Shown here: positions 34,668 through 43,314 of the stretch, piece by piece
How positions within the stretch are numbered: position 1 is the first letter of the stretch
Layout of the letters: every line of letters starts with the position of its first letter
Source of the DNA: Betaproteobacteria bacterium Ga0077526
GTDB lineage: Bacteria; Pseudomonadota; Gammaproteobacteria; Burkholderiales; Ga0077523
Length of the DNA: 64,000 nucleotides
NCBI GenBank assembly: GCA_001464765.1
Contig: LNDV01000040.1
Span: 1-64,000 of the forward strand
Direction of reading: 5' to 3'
The notes under the pieces: generated by a model
Seen by the model: only the letters and a program-made list of their open reading frames with translations
What the model was told of the DNA's origin: nothing
Databases searched by the model: none
Translations under genes and position numbers: made by a program

Positions 34668-34823
34668 TCAGCGCTGCGACGGACGGTCGTCGTCGAGGAG
34701 GATGCGATGCGCCGGGCCTTCGAGATCGTCGAACTGACCGTTGCGCAGGGACCACCAGAAGATGGCGCCGATGACGAACACCAGCACCAGGGAAAGGGGA
34801 ATGAGCAGGTAGAGGATGTCCAT
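34668..34823 (-). CDS. ccoS: CcoS, cbb3 oxidase maturation protein
   Basis: A 51-residue single-span protein, MDILYLLIPLSLVLVFVIGA followed by IFWWSLRNGQFDDLEGPAHR and a short polar tail. This is the classic CcoS/FixS pattern (two Trp after the helix, then GQFDDLEGPA), needed for heme and copper insertion into CcoN. The ATG at 34823 lies 4 bp after the ccoI stop, so the two are co-expressed. Confidence 0.94.
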   Translation of the reverse strand: MDILYLLIPLSLVLVFVIGAIFWWSLRNGQFDDLEGPAHRILLDDDRPSQR

Positions 34824-34827
34824 GGCT

Positions 34828-37365
34828 TCAGGCCCTCGCGACCGACGCGGCGTCCGCGAGGGTCGTTGCGACGTGTTCGGGCGCTTTGCGAAGACGCAAG
34901 GCGTTGACGACGACCAGCAGCGAACTGGACGCCATGCCGAGCCCCGCGAGCCACGGGCTCAGCAGTCCTGTCGCGGCCAGCGGCACCGCAACGAGATTGT
35001 AGGCGAGTGCCCAGGCCAGGTTCTGGCGCATCACGCGCAGCGTGTGCCGCGCGTGCTCGAACCCTTCCACCAGCGTCTGTATGCGGGCGCCGGTCAGCAC
35101 CAGATCCGCAGATTGCTGGGCCAGCACCGCCCCGCTGCCCATTGCCACGGAGACGTCGGCGCGTGCGAGGACCGGTGCGTCGTTGACGCCGTCGCCGACC
35201 ATGCAGACCACCGCACCCTGCGCCTGCAGTGCTTCGACGCGAGCGTGCTTGTCCTCGGGACTGCAGCCGGCATGCCATTGGGCGATTCCGCAGCGACGCG
35301 CGGCCGCCTCGACCACGTTGGCCTGGTCACCGCTCGCGAGAATCACCTGCAGGCCGAGGGCGCGCAGGTTCGCGACCGCGGCCGCCGCGTCGGACCGGAG
35401 GCGATCCCCCAGGAGAAAGCGCGCAGCGGGTCTGCCATCGACGGCGAGCCACACTTCCGAGTGCTCGTCCGGTGCGCCGACGTCCGGGAGAACGATCCCC
35501 AGCGCCTCGATGTGACGCCGGCTGCCCAGACGGCACGGCGACCCTGCGACGATTCCGCTTACGCCTGCTCCGGCTTCATGGTGGACCTCGACGGCAACGT
35601 CCGAACCCGCAATGCCTTCCGCCCTCAGTGCACGTGCGACCGGATGATCGGACCCCGCCTCCAGTGCCGCGGACAACGACAGCACCTGCTGCGCGTCAAA
35701 GCCGTCGAACACATCAGTCCGGACCACGGCCAGCGTGCCCTCGGTGAGGGTTCCGGTCTTGTCCATCACCACGTGGGTCACGCGCGTCAGCGATTCGATG
35801 GCCCGCTCCCGCGTGACGACCAATCCCATGCGGGCGAACGTACCGGTCGCCACGGCGAGCGCTGCGGGTGTGGCGAGCGAAAGCGCGCAAGGGCACGTGA
35901 CCACCAGCACCGCCACGGCAATCATCAGCGCGCGATCGGGATCGATGCGCAGCCAGATCACCAGCGCTGCGAGCGCGATGGCAAGAACCGCGGCAACGAA
36001 CCAGCCCGCATAGCGGTCGGCAAGTTCGACGATGGCGGGACGTTCGGCGTGGGCGCGCTCCACCAGCCGCACGATGGCGGAAAGACGAGTGTCTGCCCCC
36101 GTGCGCTCCACACGCATGACCACCGGCTGGGCGACATTGGCCGTACCGCCGGTGACGGCAGCGCCGAGTCCCTTGGCGGCGGGACGGCTCTCGCCGGTGA
36201 GCAGGGACTCGTCGACGCGGGTGTCGCCTTTCAGTACGACGCCGTCCGCGGGGAAGGCGTCTCCCGGTCTCACCAGCACCGCATCGCCAATAGCGAGCGC
36301 GCCGGCGGGGACGGTTTCGAAGACTTCGCTGCGGGGAAAGTCAGTCAGCCGCTGCGCCTTTGCGGGCAAGGCGCGCAGCAGGTGACGCAGCGCTTCGGAC
36401 GCCTTGCCGCGGGCCGTGTACTCGAGCCAGCGGCCCGCCAGCAGGAAGAACACGAACATCGTGATCGAATCGAAGTACACCTCGCCGCGGCCAGTCCAGG
36501 TGGCCCAGGCACTGCCCGCGAATGCGGCAGCCACGCCGAGAGACACGGGGACGTCCATGCCGAGGCGGCGCAGGCGCAGATCCCGCAGTGCGCCCCGGAA
36601 GAACGGCGCGGCGGAGTAGACGATCACGGGGACGGTGAGGACAAGGCTCGCCCAGCGCAGGAGCGAAGCGATGTCGGCGGTGATCTCGCCTTCCCCGGCG
36701 ATGTAGGCCGGGTACGCGTACATCATCACCTGCATCATGCCGAAGGCGGCCACGAACAGACGCCAAAGCGCGCTGCGGCGCTCGCGCCGGGCCACCTGTT
36801 CCGCGATCTCGCTGTCGTTGGGCCAGGCCCGGTAGCCGATGGACTGGATGGCATCGAGGATCACGGACAGCCGGATCGCATCCGGCTGCCAGCGCACGCG
36901 GGCGCGGCGGGTCGCGTAGTTGATGTCTGCCGCGAGCACGCCCGGCAGCGCCTGCAGATGCTGCTCGTTCAGCCACACGCACGCCGGACAGGTGATGCCT
37001 TCGATGAGCAGGGTCGCTTCCCGGCTGCCGTCGGCCAGGGTGGTCACGAAGGCCCCCTGCACTTCCGGCCGGTCGTAGATCGCAAGTTCTTCCAGCGGCG
37101 CCGGTGCCCCCTCACCCGGGACCGGCCGCGCTTCCGCCCGCGAGCGGTAAAAGGCTTCGAGCCCCGCGCCGAGGATGGACTCCGTAACGGCTTGGCAGCC
37201 GGCGCAGCACAGCTCGCGGCGGACGGAATCGACGACCGCCGTGTAGCGGCCTCGCTCGAGGACGGGCAATCCACAGTGGAAACAGTCGGTTGCCTCCTGC
37301 GCCGGTCGGGATTCGACCGGGCTGGCGGCGACGGCTCCAGGACGGGACTGCAGGGCGATCGCCAT
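34828..37365 (-). CDS. ccoI: CcoI/FixI, copper-translocating P-type ATPase for cbb3 assembly
   Basis: An 845-residue P1B-ATPase that exports copper toward the oxidase CuB site. An N-terminal Cys-rich zinc-ribbon-like region (CFHCGLPV; ELCCAGCQAV) precedes a heavy-metal domain with GITCPACVWLNEQHL. The core has the membrane motif CPC in TCPCALSLATPAALAVATG. It also has the phosphorylated Asp in DKTGTLTEG, the HP dipeptide in GSDHPVARAL, and GDGVNDAPVLARADV. The length is normal. An FNR site with matching -10 lies upstream, so it is induced with the structural genes. Confidence 0.96.
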   Translation of the reverse strand: MAIALQSRPGAVAASPVESRPAQEATDCFHCGLPVLERGRYTAVVDSVRRELCCAGCQAVTESILGAGLEAFYRSRAEARPVPGEGAPAPLEELAIYDRPEVQGAFVTTLADGSREATLLIEGITCPACVWLNEQHLQALPGVLAADINYATRRARVRWQPDAIRLSVILDAIQSIGYRAWPNDSEIAEQVARRERRSALWRLFVAAFGMMQVMMYAYPAYIAGEGEITADIASLLRWASLVLTVPVIVYSAAPFFRGALRDLRLRRLGMDVPVSLGVAAAFAGSAWATWTGRGEVYFDSITMFVFFLLAGRWLEYTARGKASEALRHLLRALPAKAQRLTDFPRSEVFETVPAGALAIGDAVLVRPGDAFPADGVVLKGDTRVDESLLTGESRPAAKGLGAAVTGGTANVAQPVVMRVERTGADTRLSAIVRLVERAHAERPAIVELADRYAGWFVAAVLAIALAALVIWLRIDPDRALMIAVAVLVVTCPCALSLATPAALAVATGTFARMGLVVTRERAIESLTRVTHVVMDKTGTLTEGTLAVVRTDVFDGFDAQQVLSLSAALEAGSDHPVARALRAEGIAGSDVAVEVHHEAGAGVSGIVAGSPCRLGSRRHIEALGIVLPDVGAPDEHSEVWLAVDGRPAARFLLGDRLRSDAAAAVANLRALGLQVILASGDQANVVEAAARRCGIAQWHAGCSPEDKHARVEALQAQGAVVCMVGDGVNDAPVLARADVSVAMGSGAVLAQQSADLVLTGARIQTLVEGFEHARHTLRVMRQNLAWALAYNLVAVPLAATGLLSPWLAGLGMASSSLLVVVNALRLRKAPEHVATTLADAASVARA

Positions 37366-37416
37366 GATTCGTCATGGGCGGGCGTGAACGCTCCCGCGCC
37401 TGTTCAGGGATGGCAC

Positions 37417-37458
37417 ATCCTAGGCGGGGGCCGGCGGCGCCTCATTGACCTAGGTCAA
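37417..37458 (-). promoter_or_regulatory. FNR-dependent ccoI promoter
   Basis: TTGAC-CTAG-GTCAA (37445-37458) is a fully symmetric FNR-like box. On the minus strand TAGGAT (37422-37417) is centred 32 bp downstream and serves as a -10. The ccoI start lies about 80 bp from the box. Confidence 0.82.
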
Positions 37459-37518
37459 TCGGGCAGACCTTGGGCGGAAATCCGGCGGAACTTCGGCGGA
37501 ACGCTGGCGGGAATCCGC

Positions 37519-39456
37519 TCAGGAACTGGCGAACGGGAACATGTTGCGCAGGCCGCGCAGGCGCTGGAACAGGCTCTTGGAGAGATTGGTGGAGTCGCTG
37601 CGCTCGTCGGCCTCGACCTTCTGGGCGCGCAGCAGCCCGGGCGTAGTCTTGTACGTGTGGTATCGGTTCAGTGCCGCCGTGACATGCTCCTGCAGCACGA
37701 CCGGGTTCAGCGGCCGGCTCAGGAAGCGGTAGACCTGCACCTCGTTGATGAGCTCGATCAGCATGTGGGCATCGGCTGCCGCCGTCATCGCCACCGTGAG
37801 GATCTGCGGGTAGGCGAGCTTGAGGGCATGCAGGAGCGCCTTGAGGGCTGGCGGGTCGGCGTCGAAGTCGGCAATCATGACCGCGACTTCGCGCTCCTGG
37901 AGGAGACGCAGGGCCTCTTCCATGTTGCGGGCCTGTCCCACCCAGTGGCGGTCGCCGAAATCCCGCACGGCATGGGCGATGATTTCGTTGCGCGGGTCGA
38001 GACAGAGGATGGACTCGTCGAACCGGGCCTCGGCCGGCATGCGCCACGCCGGAATGTCGGGCAGCGTCTGCGCGATGTCGACGGCTTCCGCGATCATGCG
38101 CTGGAGATCCTTCGGATCCCACGGCTTGTTCACGAAGCGCCAGACCTCGCCCTCGTTGATGGATCCGACGATCGAAGCGAGGTCGGAGTAGCCCGTCAGC
38201 AGGATCCGCACGCTCTTGGGCGAGACTTCGCGTACCTGCCGCAGCAGTTCCACGCCCTGCATGCCCGGCATGCGCTGGTCGGACACCACCACCTGCACCG
38301 GGATGCGCTTCACCATCTCGAGGGCCTGGATCGGGTCGTCCGCCGTATAGACGCGGTACTGCTGGCGGAACAGGGCGTGCAGGGCCGTGAGGATGCGCAT
38401 CTCGTCGTCGACGAACAGCACATTGGGCCGGTCACCGCCCACGCCGGGCGACTGGGTGGTCGGCGACACCAGGGTCGGGACGACTGCCCGGGGCCCGACG
38501 CCCGGGAGCGTCATGGACGGGTCGATCTCCACCGCACCTTCGGGGCCGAGGTTCTGCCGCACCGCCCGCAGGGCGGAGGAAGAGATCTTCGGCCCGTCCG
38601 TCTTGGGCTTGGCATCTGCCAGCAGCAGCGGGTGCTTCAGCGCCTCGCGGATCGCCTCCTCGAACTCGCGGGCGCTCTGGTAGCGCTCGGTCGTTTCCTT
38701 CGCGAGGCCGCGGATCACCACGTGATCGAGTTCGGTCGTGAGCAGCGCATTGCGTTCGGAGGGCGGCACCGGCGTCTCGGTGAAGACCCGATGCATGATC
38801 ACCGCGCTGTTGGGCCCGTCGAAGGGCCGCTTGCGGGTGAGCAGTTCGTAGAGGATGACGGCGACCGCATAGAGGTCCGTCCGGGGATCGGCGATCTCTC
38901 CGGCGAACTGCTCGGGCGCCATATAGGAAGGGGTGCCGATCAGGTCGCCGGTCTGCGTGAGGTTCGACGATTCCAGCCGGGCGACGCCGAAGTCCGCGAT
39001 CTTGATGACGCCGTCGCGGCTCAGCATGATGTTCGACGGCTTGATGTCGCGGTGGATCACGCCCTGCGCGTGGGAGTACGCCAGGGCGCCCAGCACCTGC
39101 AACATGATGTCGCAGCACTTCTCGGGCTCGCCGCTGAAGTCCTCACCCTGGAGGTACGCGGTAAGCGGTCGGCCGAAGACGCACTCCATCACCAGGTAGA
39201 CGAGTTCTTCCTCCTCGCCGAAGTCGTACACCGCGACGATGTTCGGATGCTGGAGGCGTCCGGCCGCCCGGGCCTCGACCCGGAAGCGCGCGAGAATGGC
39301 CTTCGACTCGTAAGGGTCGAGCCGCGCCTTGTCGACCACCTTGATCGCCAGCGTGCGCTCGATGATCGGGTCATAGGCCTGGTACACCGTCGCGGTGGCG
39401 CCGGTGCCAAGCTGACCTCGAACTTCGTACTTGCCTATGCGTTCAGGCAGTCGCAT
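37519..39456 (-). CDS. Ser/Thr protein kinase fused to two receiver domains
   Basis: A 645-residue soluble protein. Residues 8-275 are a Hanks-type kinase that looks active: GTGATATVYQAYD loop, LAIKVVDK (Lys 39), HRDIKPSNIML (Asp 137), DFGVARL (Asp 155) and GTPSYMAPEQ. Residues 343-460 form an intact receiver domain: DD at 350-351, Asp 393 in VSDQRMPG, Thr 421 and Lys 444 in NKPW. Residues 481-598 form a second, degenerate receiver: one acidic pocket residue is lost and the Lys is replaced by Arg 581. It starts 24 bp after the histidine kinase gene, which makes that kinase the likely phosphodonor. The output is presumably protein phosphorylation rather than DNA binding. Confidence 0.92.
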   Translation of the reverse strand: MRLPERIGKYEVRGQLGTGATATVYQAYDPIIERTLAIKVVDKARLDPYESKAILARFRVEARAAGRLQHPNIVAVYDFGEEEELVYLVMECVFGRPLTAYLQGEDFSGEPEKCCDIMLQVLGALAYSHAQGVIHRDIKPSNIMLSRDGVIKIADFGVARLESSNLTQTGDLIGTPSYMAPEQFAGEIADPRTDLYAVAVILYELLTRKRPFDGPNSAVIMHRVFTETPVPPSERNALLTTELDHVVIRGLAKETTERYQSAREFEEAIREALKHPLLLADAKPKTDGPKISSSALRAVRQNLGPEGAVEIDPSMTLPGVGPRAVVPTLVSPTTQSPGVGGDRPNVLFVDDEMRILTALHALFRQQYRVYTADDPIQALEMVKRIPVQVVVSDQRMPGMQGVELLRQVREVSPKSVRILLTGYSDLASIVGSINEGEVWRFVNKPWDPKDLQRMIAEAVDIAQTLPDIPAWRMPAEARFDESILCLDPRNEIIAHAVRDFGDRHWVGQARNMEEALRLLQEREVAVMIADFDADPPALKALLHALKLAYPQILTVAMTAAADAHMLIELINEVQVYRFLSRPLNPVVLQEHVTAALNRYHTYKTTPGLLRAQKVEADERSDSTNLSKSLFQRLRGLRNMFPFASS

Positions 39457-39480
39457 GCCACCCCGCGATGCAAAAAACCC

Positions 39481-41280
39481 TCATGCAGCAGCCTCCACGC
39501 CATTCACGGGCAGCGTCACCGTGAAGCGTGTCCCCTTGCCGACGGTGGATTCCACCTCGATCCGACCGCCGTGCTGCTCGATGATACGGTATGCGATGGA
39601 CAAGCCGAGACCGGTGCCCTTGCCGACGTCCTTCGTGGTGAAGAAGGGGTCGAAGATGCGGGGCAGGACGTTGGCGGGGATGCCATGCCCGTCGTCTTCG
39701 ACCGTCACCACGACACTGCCATCGCCGCCTTGTCGCGTGGACAGCACGATCGTACCGCCCCCCTCCGGCGTGGCCTGAGCAGCGTTCGTGACCAGGTTCA
39801 GGAACACCTGATTGATCTGCGAGGGCGAACAGGCCACGGGCGGGATGTCCTCGAAGTTCTTGACGACCTTCTTGGTCTTCACGAGGTTTCGCGCAATCTT
39901 CAGCGTGCTCTCGAGTCCCTGGCGCAGATCGACGCGGGCGACCTTCGTGCGGTCGAGGCGGCTGAAGTCCTTCAGGTTCAGCACCAGCTCCGAGATCTGG
40001 GTGATGCCGTAAAGGCCATCCTGCGTGAGCCGTTCGAGTGTCGCGAGCGTCTCGGCGTCGTGCAGCTGGCGCGCGAGCTTGCCGACCTTCACGAACTGTG
40101 CGGTGACGGCCTCGTCCGTCGCATCGCCGCTCTGCATGATCTGCAGCAGTCGCGCGGTCTCCGCGTTCATCGACGCGATCTCGGGCAGCTGTTCTTCCAC
40201 CGAGTCGAGGCTCGCCTTCACGTAGGCGAGCGGCGTGTTGATCTCGTGGGCGATGCCCGCGACCATCTGACCGAGCGAGGACATCTTCTCCGACTGCACC
40301 AGCATGAGTTCGGAGTCCTTGAGATGCTTGAGGGCGTCGGACAATTCGCGCGTGCGGGCCTCGACCTTGTGTTCGAGGGTCTCGTTGGCGCGCTTCAATT
40401 GCAGATTGACGAGATTGATGACGCGATAGCTGCGGAACAGCTGCATGCCCAGGTAGGCGAGCAGCACCAGCAGGGCGCCCGAATAGAAGACCAGGTAGAC
40501 CCGGTAGAGCTCGCGCTGCTCGAGCGCGCTCTGGAAGCCCTGCGAGAACTGCATGCCCAGCGCGTCCGTGCGCGGCGCAGTCGGGAAGAAGTAGAGTTTG
40601 CTGAAGTACTCGTCCCGCCGGGGCTGCCCCTCGCGAAGGGCGCGGAGGGTGGAAACGATGTTGCGTAGCGCATCGCGGGGAGCCGCCGGCATCACCTCCA
40701 CGGCAGCGAGCAACCGGTATTCGGCGTCCTCGATCTCCTGGGCCAGTCGTGGCCCGGAAAGCGCAGAGAACTCCGTGCTCTTCTCGGAGAGGCGGTCGAG
40801 CACCCGCCGGACATCCTCGATGCGATCACGCACCGCCCCCGATTCGGGCACGGAGAGTTCACGAATCAGCGCCTGGGCCTGGGGCACGCCGTCCAGCACC
40901 TGCCTGAGCGCGCTCTTGGAGATTCCCATCGCTTGCCAGTACTGGGCCATGAGGGTGATCTTCTGATCGTAAAGCGTCGCCAGTCGCGCGACGTTCGCGA
41001 CGAGGACCGGATCATCCAGCGCCCTCGCCTCCTGACCGAGACCGTTGATGCTTCTGCCTGCCTGATCGCGCCACAGCGACTGGACTTCGTCGATGGCGAG
41101 CGCTTCCGTGCGGGCGCGCAGAAGCGACTCGTTCAGCTTCGCATCGAGCGTGCGAAGGTTGCCGAGATGTTCATTCACCCTCACCTGTCGGCCGAAATCC
41201 ACCGCCTGGGTCATGTAGACCAGAAACCCGAGGAGGAAGACCAGCAGGACAACGAGAATCGTGACGAGGAAACGTCGCAC
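39481..41280 (-). CDS. Membrane sensor histidine kinase
   Basis: A 599-residue sensor kinase. One transmembrane helix at 5-25 and another at 262-282 enclose an all-helical periplasmic sensor of about 235 residues, like the DAHL-type double-helical domains. A coiled coil (about 288-325) leads to the phospho-acceptor His 345 in GQMVAGIAHEINTPLAYVKA. The catalytic domain has the N-box NLVTNAAQA, the G1 motif VEDDGHGIP, FFTTKDVGKGTGLGLSI, and a complete ATP lid. It precedes the kinase-receiver fusion gene by 24 bp and no conventional response regulator gene is nearby. The ligand is unknown. Confidence 0.93.
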   Translation of the reverse strand: MRRFLVTILVVLLVFLLGFLVYMTQAVDFGRQVRVNEHLGNLRTLDAKLNESLLRARTEALAIDEVQSLWRDQAGRSINGLGQEARALDDPVLVANVARLATLYDQKITLMAQYWQAMGISKSALRQVLDGVPQAQALIRELSVPESGAVRDRIEDVRRVLDRLSEKSTEFSALSGPRLAQEIEDAEYRLLAAVEVMPAAPRDALRNIVSTLRALREGQPRRDEYFSKLYFFPTAPRTDALGMQFSQGFQSALEQRELYRVYLVFYSGALLVLLAYLGMQLFRSYRVINLVNLQLKRANETLEHKVEARTRELSDALKHLKDSELMLVQSEKMSSLGQMVAGIAHEINTPLAYVKASLDSVEEQLPEIASMNAETARLLQIMQSGDATDEAVTAQFVKVGKLARQLHDAETLATLERLTQDGLYGITQISELVLNLKDFSRLDRTKVARVDLRQGLESTLKIARNLVKTKKVVKNFEDIPPVACSPSQINQVFLNLVTNAAQATPEGGGTIVLSTRQGGDGSVVVTVEDDGHGIPANVLPRIFDPFFTTKDVGKGTGLGLSIAYRIIEQHGGRIEVESTVGKGTRFTVTLPVNGVEAAA

Positions 41281-41415
41281 GGGCGTCTCGATCGAGTAGT
41301 CGATCCTTTGTTATGAACAGGGATTCTACCGGGTCGAGAGGATCAGCGATGAGCCGATGTCGAAAAAAATTACGAATATGGCGACAATTTCCAGTGGGAA
41401 AGCGTCGCCGGAAAC

Positions 41416-41443
41416 GATCACGCGCCCTTTCGGGCGCGTGATC
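41416..41443. terminator. 12-bp perfect stem-loop between the MFS and histidine kinase genes
   Basis: GATCACGCGCCC (41416-41427), loop TTTC, GGGCGCGTGATC (41432-41443). It lies 25 bp beyond the MFS stop on the minus strand. Only a short GTTTCC follows on that strand, so it is a strong hairpin with a weak T-tract. Confidence 0.7.
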
Positions 41444-41467
41444 GCTCATGCGGAAACTGCCTGGGAA

Positions 41468-42847
41468 TCAGTGCGGCGATGCCGACACCGCACCCGGCGT
41501 GCGCTCGGTCTTGGGCAAGAGCAGCACGATGATGACCCCGACCAGACCCAGGGCGGCAAGCGTGAAGAACGCCGCCTCGGAGGAGTTCGTGGCGGTCCGG
41601 ATCCGGCCAATCAGGTCGGGACCGAAGTGCCCACCGAGGTTGCCGACCGAGTTGATCCACGCAATACCCGCCGCTGCAGCCGTGCCGGAGAGGAAGGCGG
41701 TGGGCAGGGACCAGAAGGTGGCAACCCAGGAAAGGACGCCGGCGGTCACCAGCGTAAGCGCGATGATCGACAGCACCGGCGAGGACTTACCCACGAGTGC
41801 CAGGGCAAGCATGCCTACCACGGCCACGAGGAGTGAACCGGCCACGTGCCAGCGGCGCTCGCCCGTCCGGTCGGAGTGGGAACCCACGACCACCATGGCC
41901 ACCGCCGCAACGCCCCAGGGAATCATCGACAGCAGACCGACCTTGAGGAAGTCCTTCTTGTCGATGCCCAGCTCCTGGATGATGGTGGGCATCCAGAAGT
42001 TCACCGCGTAGAAGCCAACCACCCCGCAGAAGTACACCACGGCCAGCGCCCACACCCGGCCGTCCTTGAAGGCGTCCAGGACGTTGTGACGACCGCCGAG
42101 TTCGCTCTTGCTGGCGTTGTCCTCTTCGACTCGCCGGACGATAAGGTCCTGCTCTTCCTTGGTGAGCCACTTCGCCTTCTTGGGCCCGTCGTCAAGCACG
42201 AAAATGACGAAGATGCCGATGATGACCGAAGGCAGACCCTCGAGCAGGAACAGCCAGCGCCAGCCGCGCATGCCGGCGAAGCCATCCATGTACTGCATGA
42301 TCGCGCCAGACACCGGGGAGCCGATCACGTTGGAGATGGCGATGGCGGTCATGAACAGCGCCGTCATCTTCGCGCGCCGCGACGCCGGGAACCAGTAGGT
42401 CATATAGAGGATGATGCCGGGGAAGAATCCCGCCTCGGCCACGCCCAGCAGGAAGCGCAGTACGTAGAAGGTGAACTGCGCGTCCGTGCAGTTGAACCAC
42501 GTCGCGACGCTGCCCCAGTGCACTTCCCCTGTGAACATGAACAGGGAAGAGATGATTCCCCAGGTGATCATGATCCGTGCGATCCACATCTTCGCACCGA
42601 CCTTTTCCAGGATCACATTGCTGGGCACCTCGAAAATGAAGTACCCGATGAAGAAGATGCCGGCGCCGAACCCGTAGATGGCGTCGCTGAACTGGAGATC
42701 CGGCGCCATCTGGAGCTTCGCGAAGCCCACGTTCACCCGGTCGAGAAAGGCGACGATGTAGCAAAGGAACAGGAACGGAATGAGTTTCGCCCCTACCTTC
42801 CGGTAAGTGGCTTCCTCGAAAGCAGGATCAACGATCTGCGTGGCCAA
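41468..42847 (-). CDS. MFS transporter, anion:cation symporter (ACS) family
   Basis: A 459-residue secondary transporter with about 12 helices. The N-terminal part KLIPFLFLCYIVAFLDRVNV has the DRxN motif typical of ACS members that import organic anions such as aromatic or sugar acids. GYFIFEVPSNVILEKVG follows. The central loop (EQDLIVRRVEEDNASK) is charged. The start is a TTG at 42847 preceded by a good GGGAGG site 8 nt upstream. No ATG fits in this frame at the conserved N-terminus. The gene is isolated, so the substrate cannot be inferred. Confidence 0.88.
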   Translation of the reverse strand: MATQIVDPAFEEATYRKVGAKLIPFLFLCYIVAFLDRVNVGFAKLQMAPDLQFSDAIYGFGAGIFFIGYFIFEVPSNVILEKVGAKMWIARIMITWGIISSLFMFTGEVHWGSVATWFNCTDAQFTFYVLRFLLGVAEAGFFPGIILYMTYWFPASRRAKMTALFMTAIAISNVIGSPVSGAIMQYMDGFAGMRGWRWLFLLEGLPSVIIGIFVIFVLDDGPKKAKWLTKEEQDLIVRRVEEDNASKSELGGRHNVLDAFKDGRVWALAVVYFCGVVGFYAVNFWMPTIIQELGIDKKDFLKVGLLSMIPWGVAAVAMVVVGSHSDRTGERRWHVAGSLLVAVVGMLALALVGKSSPVLSIIALTLVTAGVLSWVATFWSLPTAFLSGTAAAAGIAWINSVGNLGGHFGPDLIGRIRTATNSSEAAFFTLAALGLVGVIIVLLLPKTERTPGAVSASPH

Positions 42848-43314
42848 GATTCTTCCTCCCACTGAAACTTGTTGTCTGGACCGGGGGCCGATCCCCGGTC
42901 TGATAAAAGCGCGGCTATTGTAGGGAGGGGGACCTGGGTTGGCTAGACAAAATGTTCTGGCGGGAAACTCCTTCCCAACCGCGGGAAGCCGCCAAAAAAG
43001 CGGGCGCCGCGAGGCGCCCGGAGAGGGAAAGAGTCGCCGGGGAGCCGGCGCGCCAGGAGGCGATCGCGCTTGAGCCCCCGGTGCCGGCACGGCGGCCCGC
43101 GGAACGTCGGGCCGCTGCCACGGCGACCGCAGCGCGTGCAATGACTGCACGAACCGCGATTCCGGCAGGCCTGCGGCCGGGCGGGCCGGCTTCCCGCAGG
43201 GGAGGAAAGCGGGAAGATGCATCCCGGCGACACCCGGTCGAAGGCCGGCACCATTCTGATCCTGACGGCAGACGCCCGCGTCCCCCGTTCTGGTGATTGC
43301 CTGCGCCCTGTTCG
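42848..43314. other. Intergenic stretch between pbpC and the MFS gene
   Basis: No gene is supported in these 467 bases. They contain the terminator at 42991-43020 and, near 42848-42870, the ribosome-binding site of the MFS gene. The remainder is very GC-rich with several short inverted repeats and no coding signal above background. Confidence 0.6.
42991..43020 (-). terminator. Rho-independent terminator downstream of pbpC
   Basis: On the minus strand CGGGCGCC (43020-43013), loop TCGC, GGCGCCCG (43008-43001) is followed by CTTTTTT (43000-42994). The hairpin lies about 295 bp after the pbpC stop and ahead of the MFS gene, which must therefore have its own promoter. Confidence 0.85.

Noticed and set aside
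37470..37515. Repeated GGCGGAA stretches between ccoI and the kinase fusion gene
   Set aside because: Units are irregular in length and sequence; likely compositional.
34816..40668. A 1950-codon plus-strand open frame opposite ccoI, the kinase fusion and the histidine kinase
   Set aside because: It is antisense to three genes with full sets of catalytic motifs. Its translation is Arg/His/Ala-rich without domains, the usual effect of GC-rich third positions.
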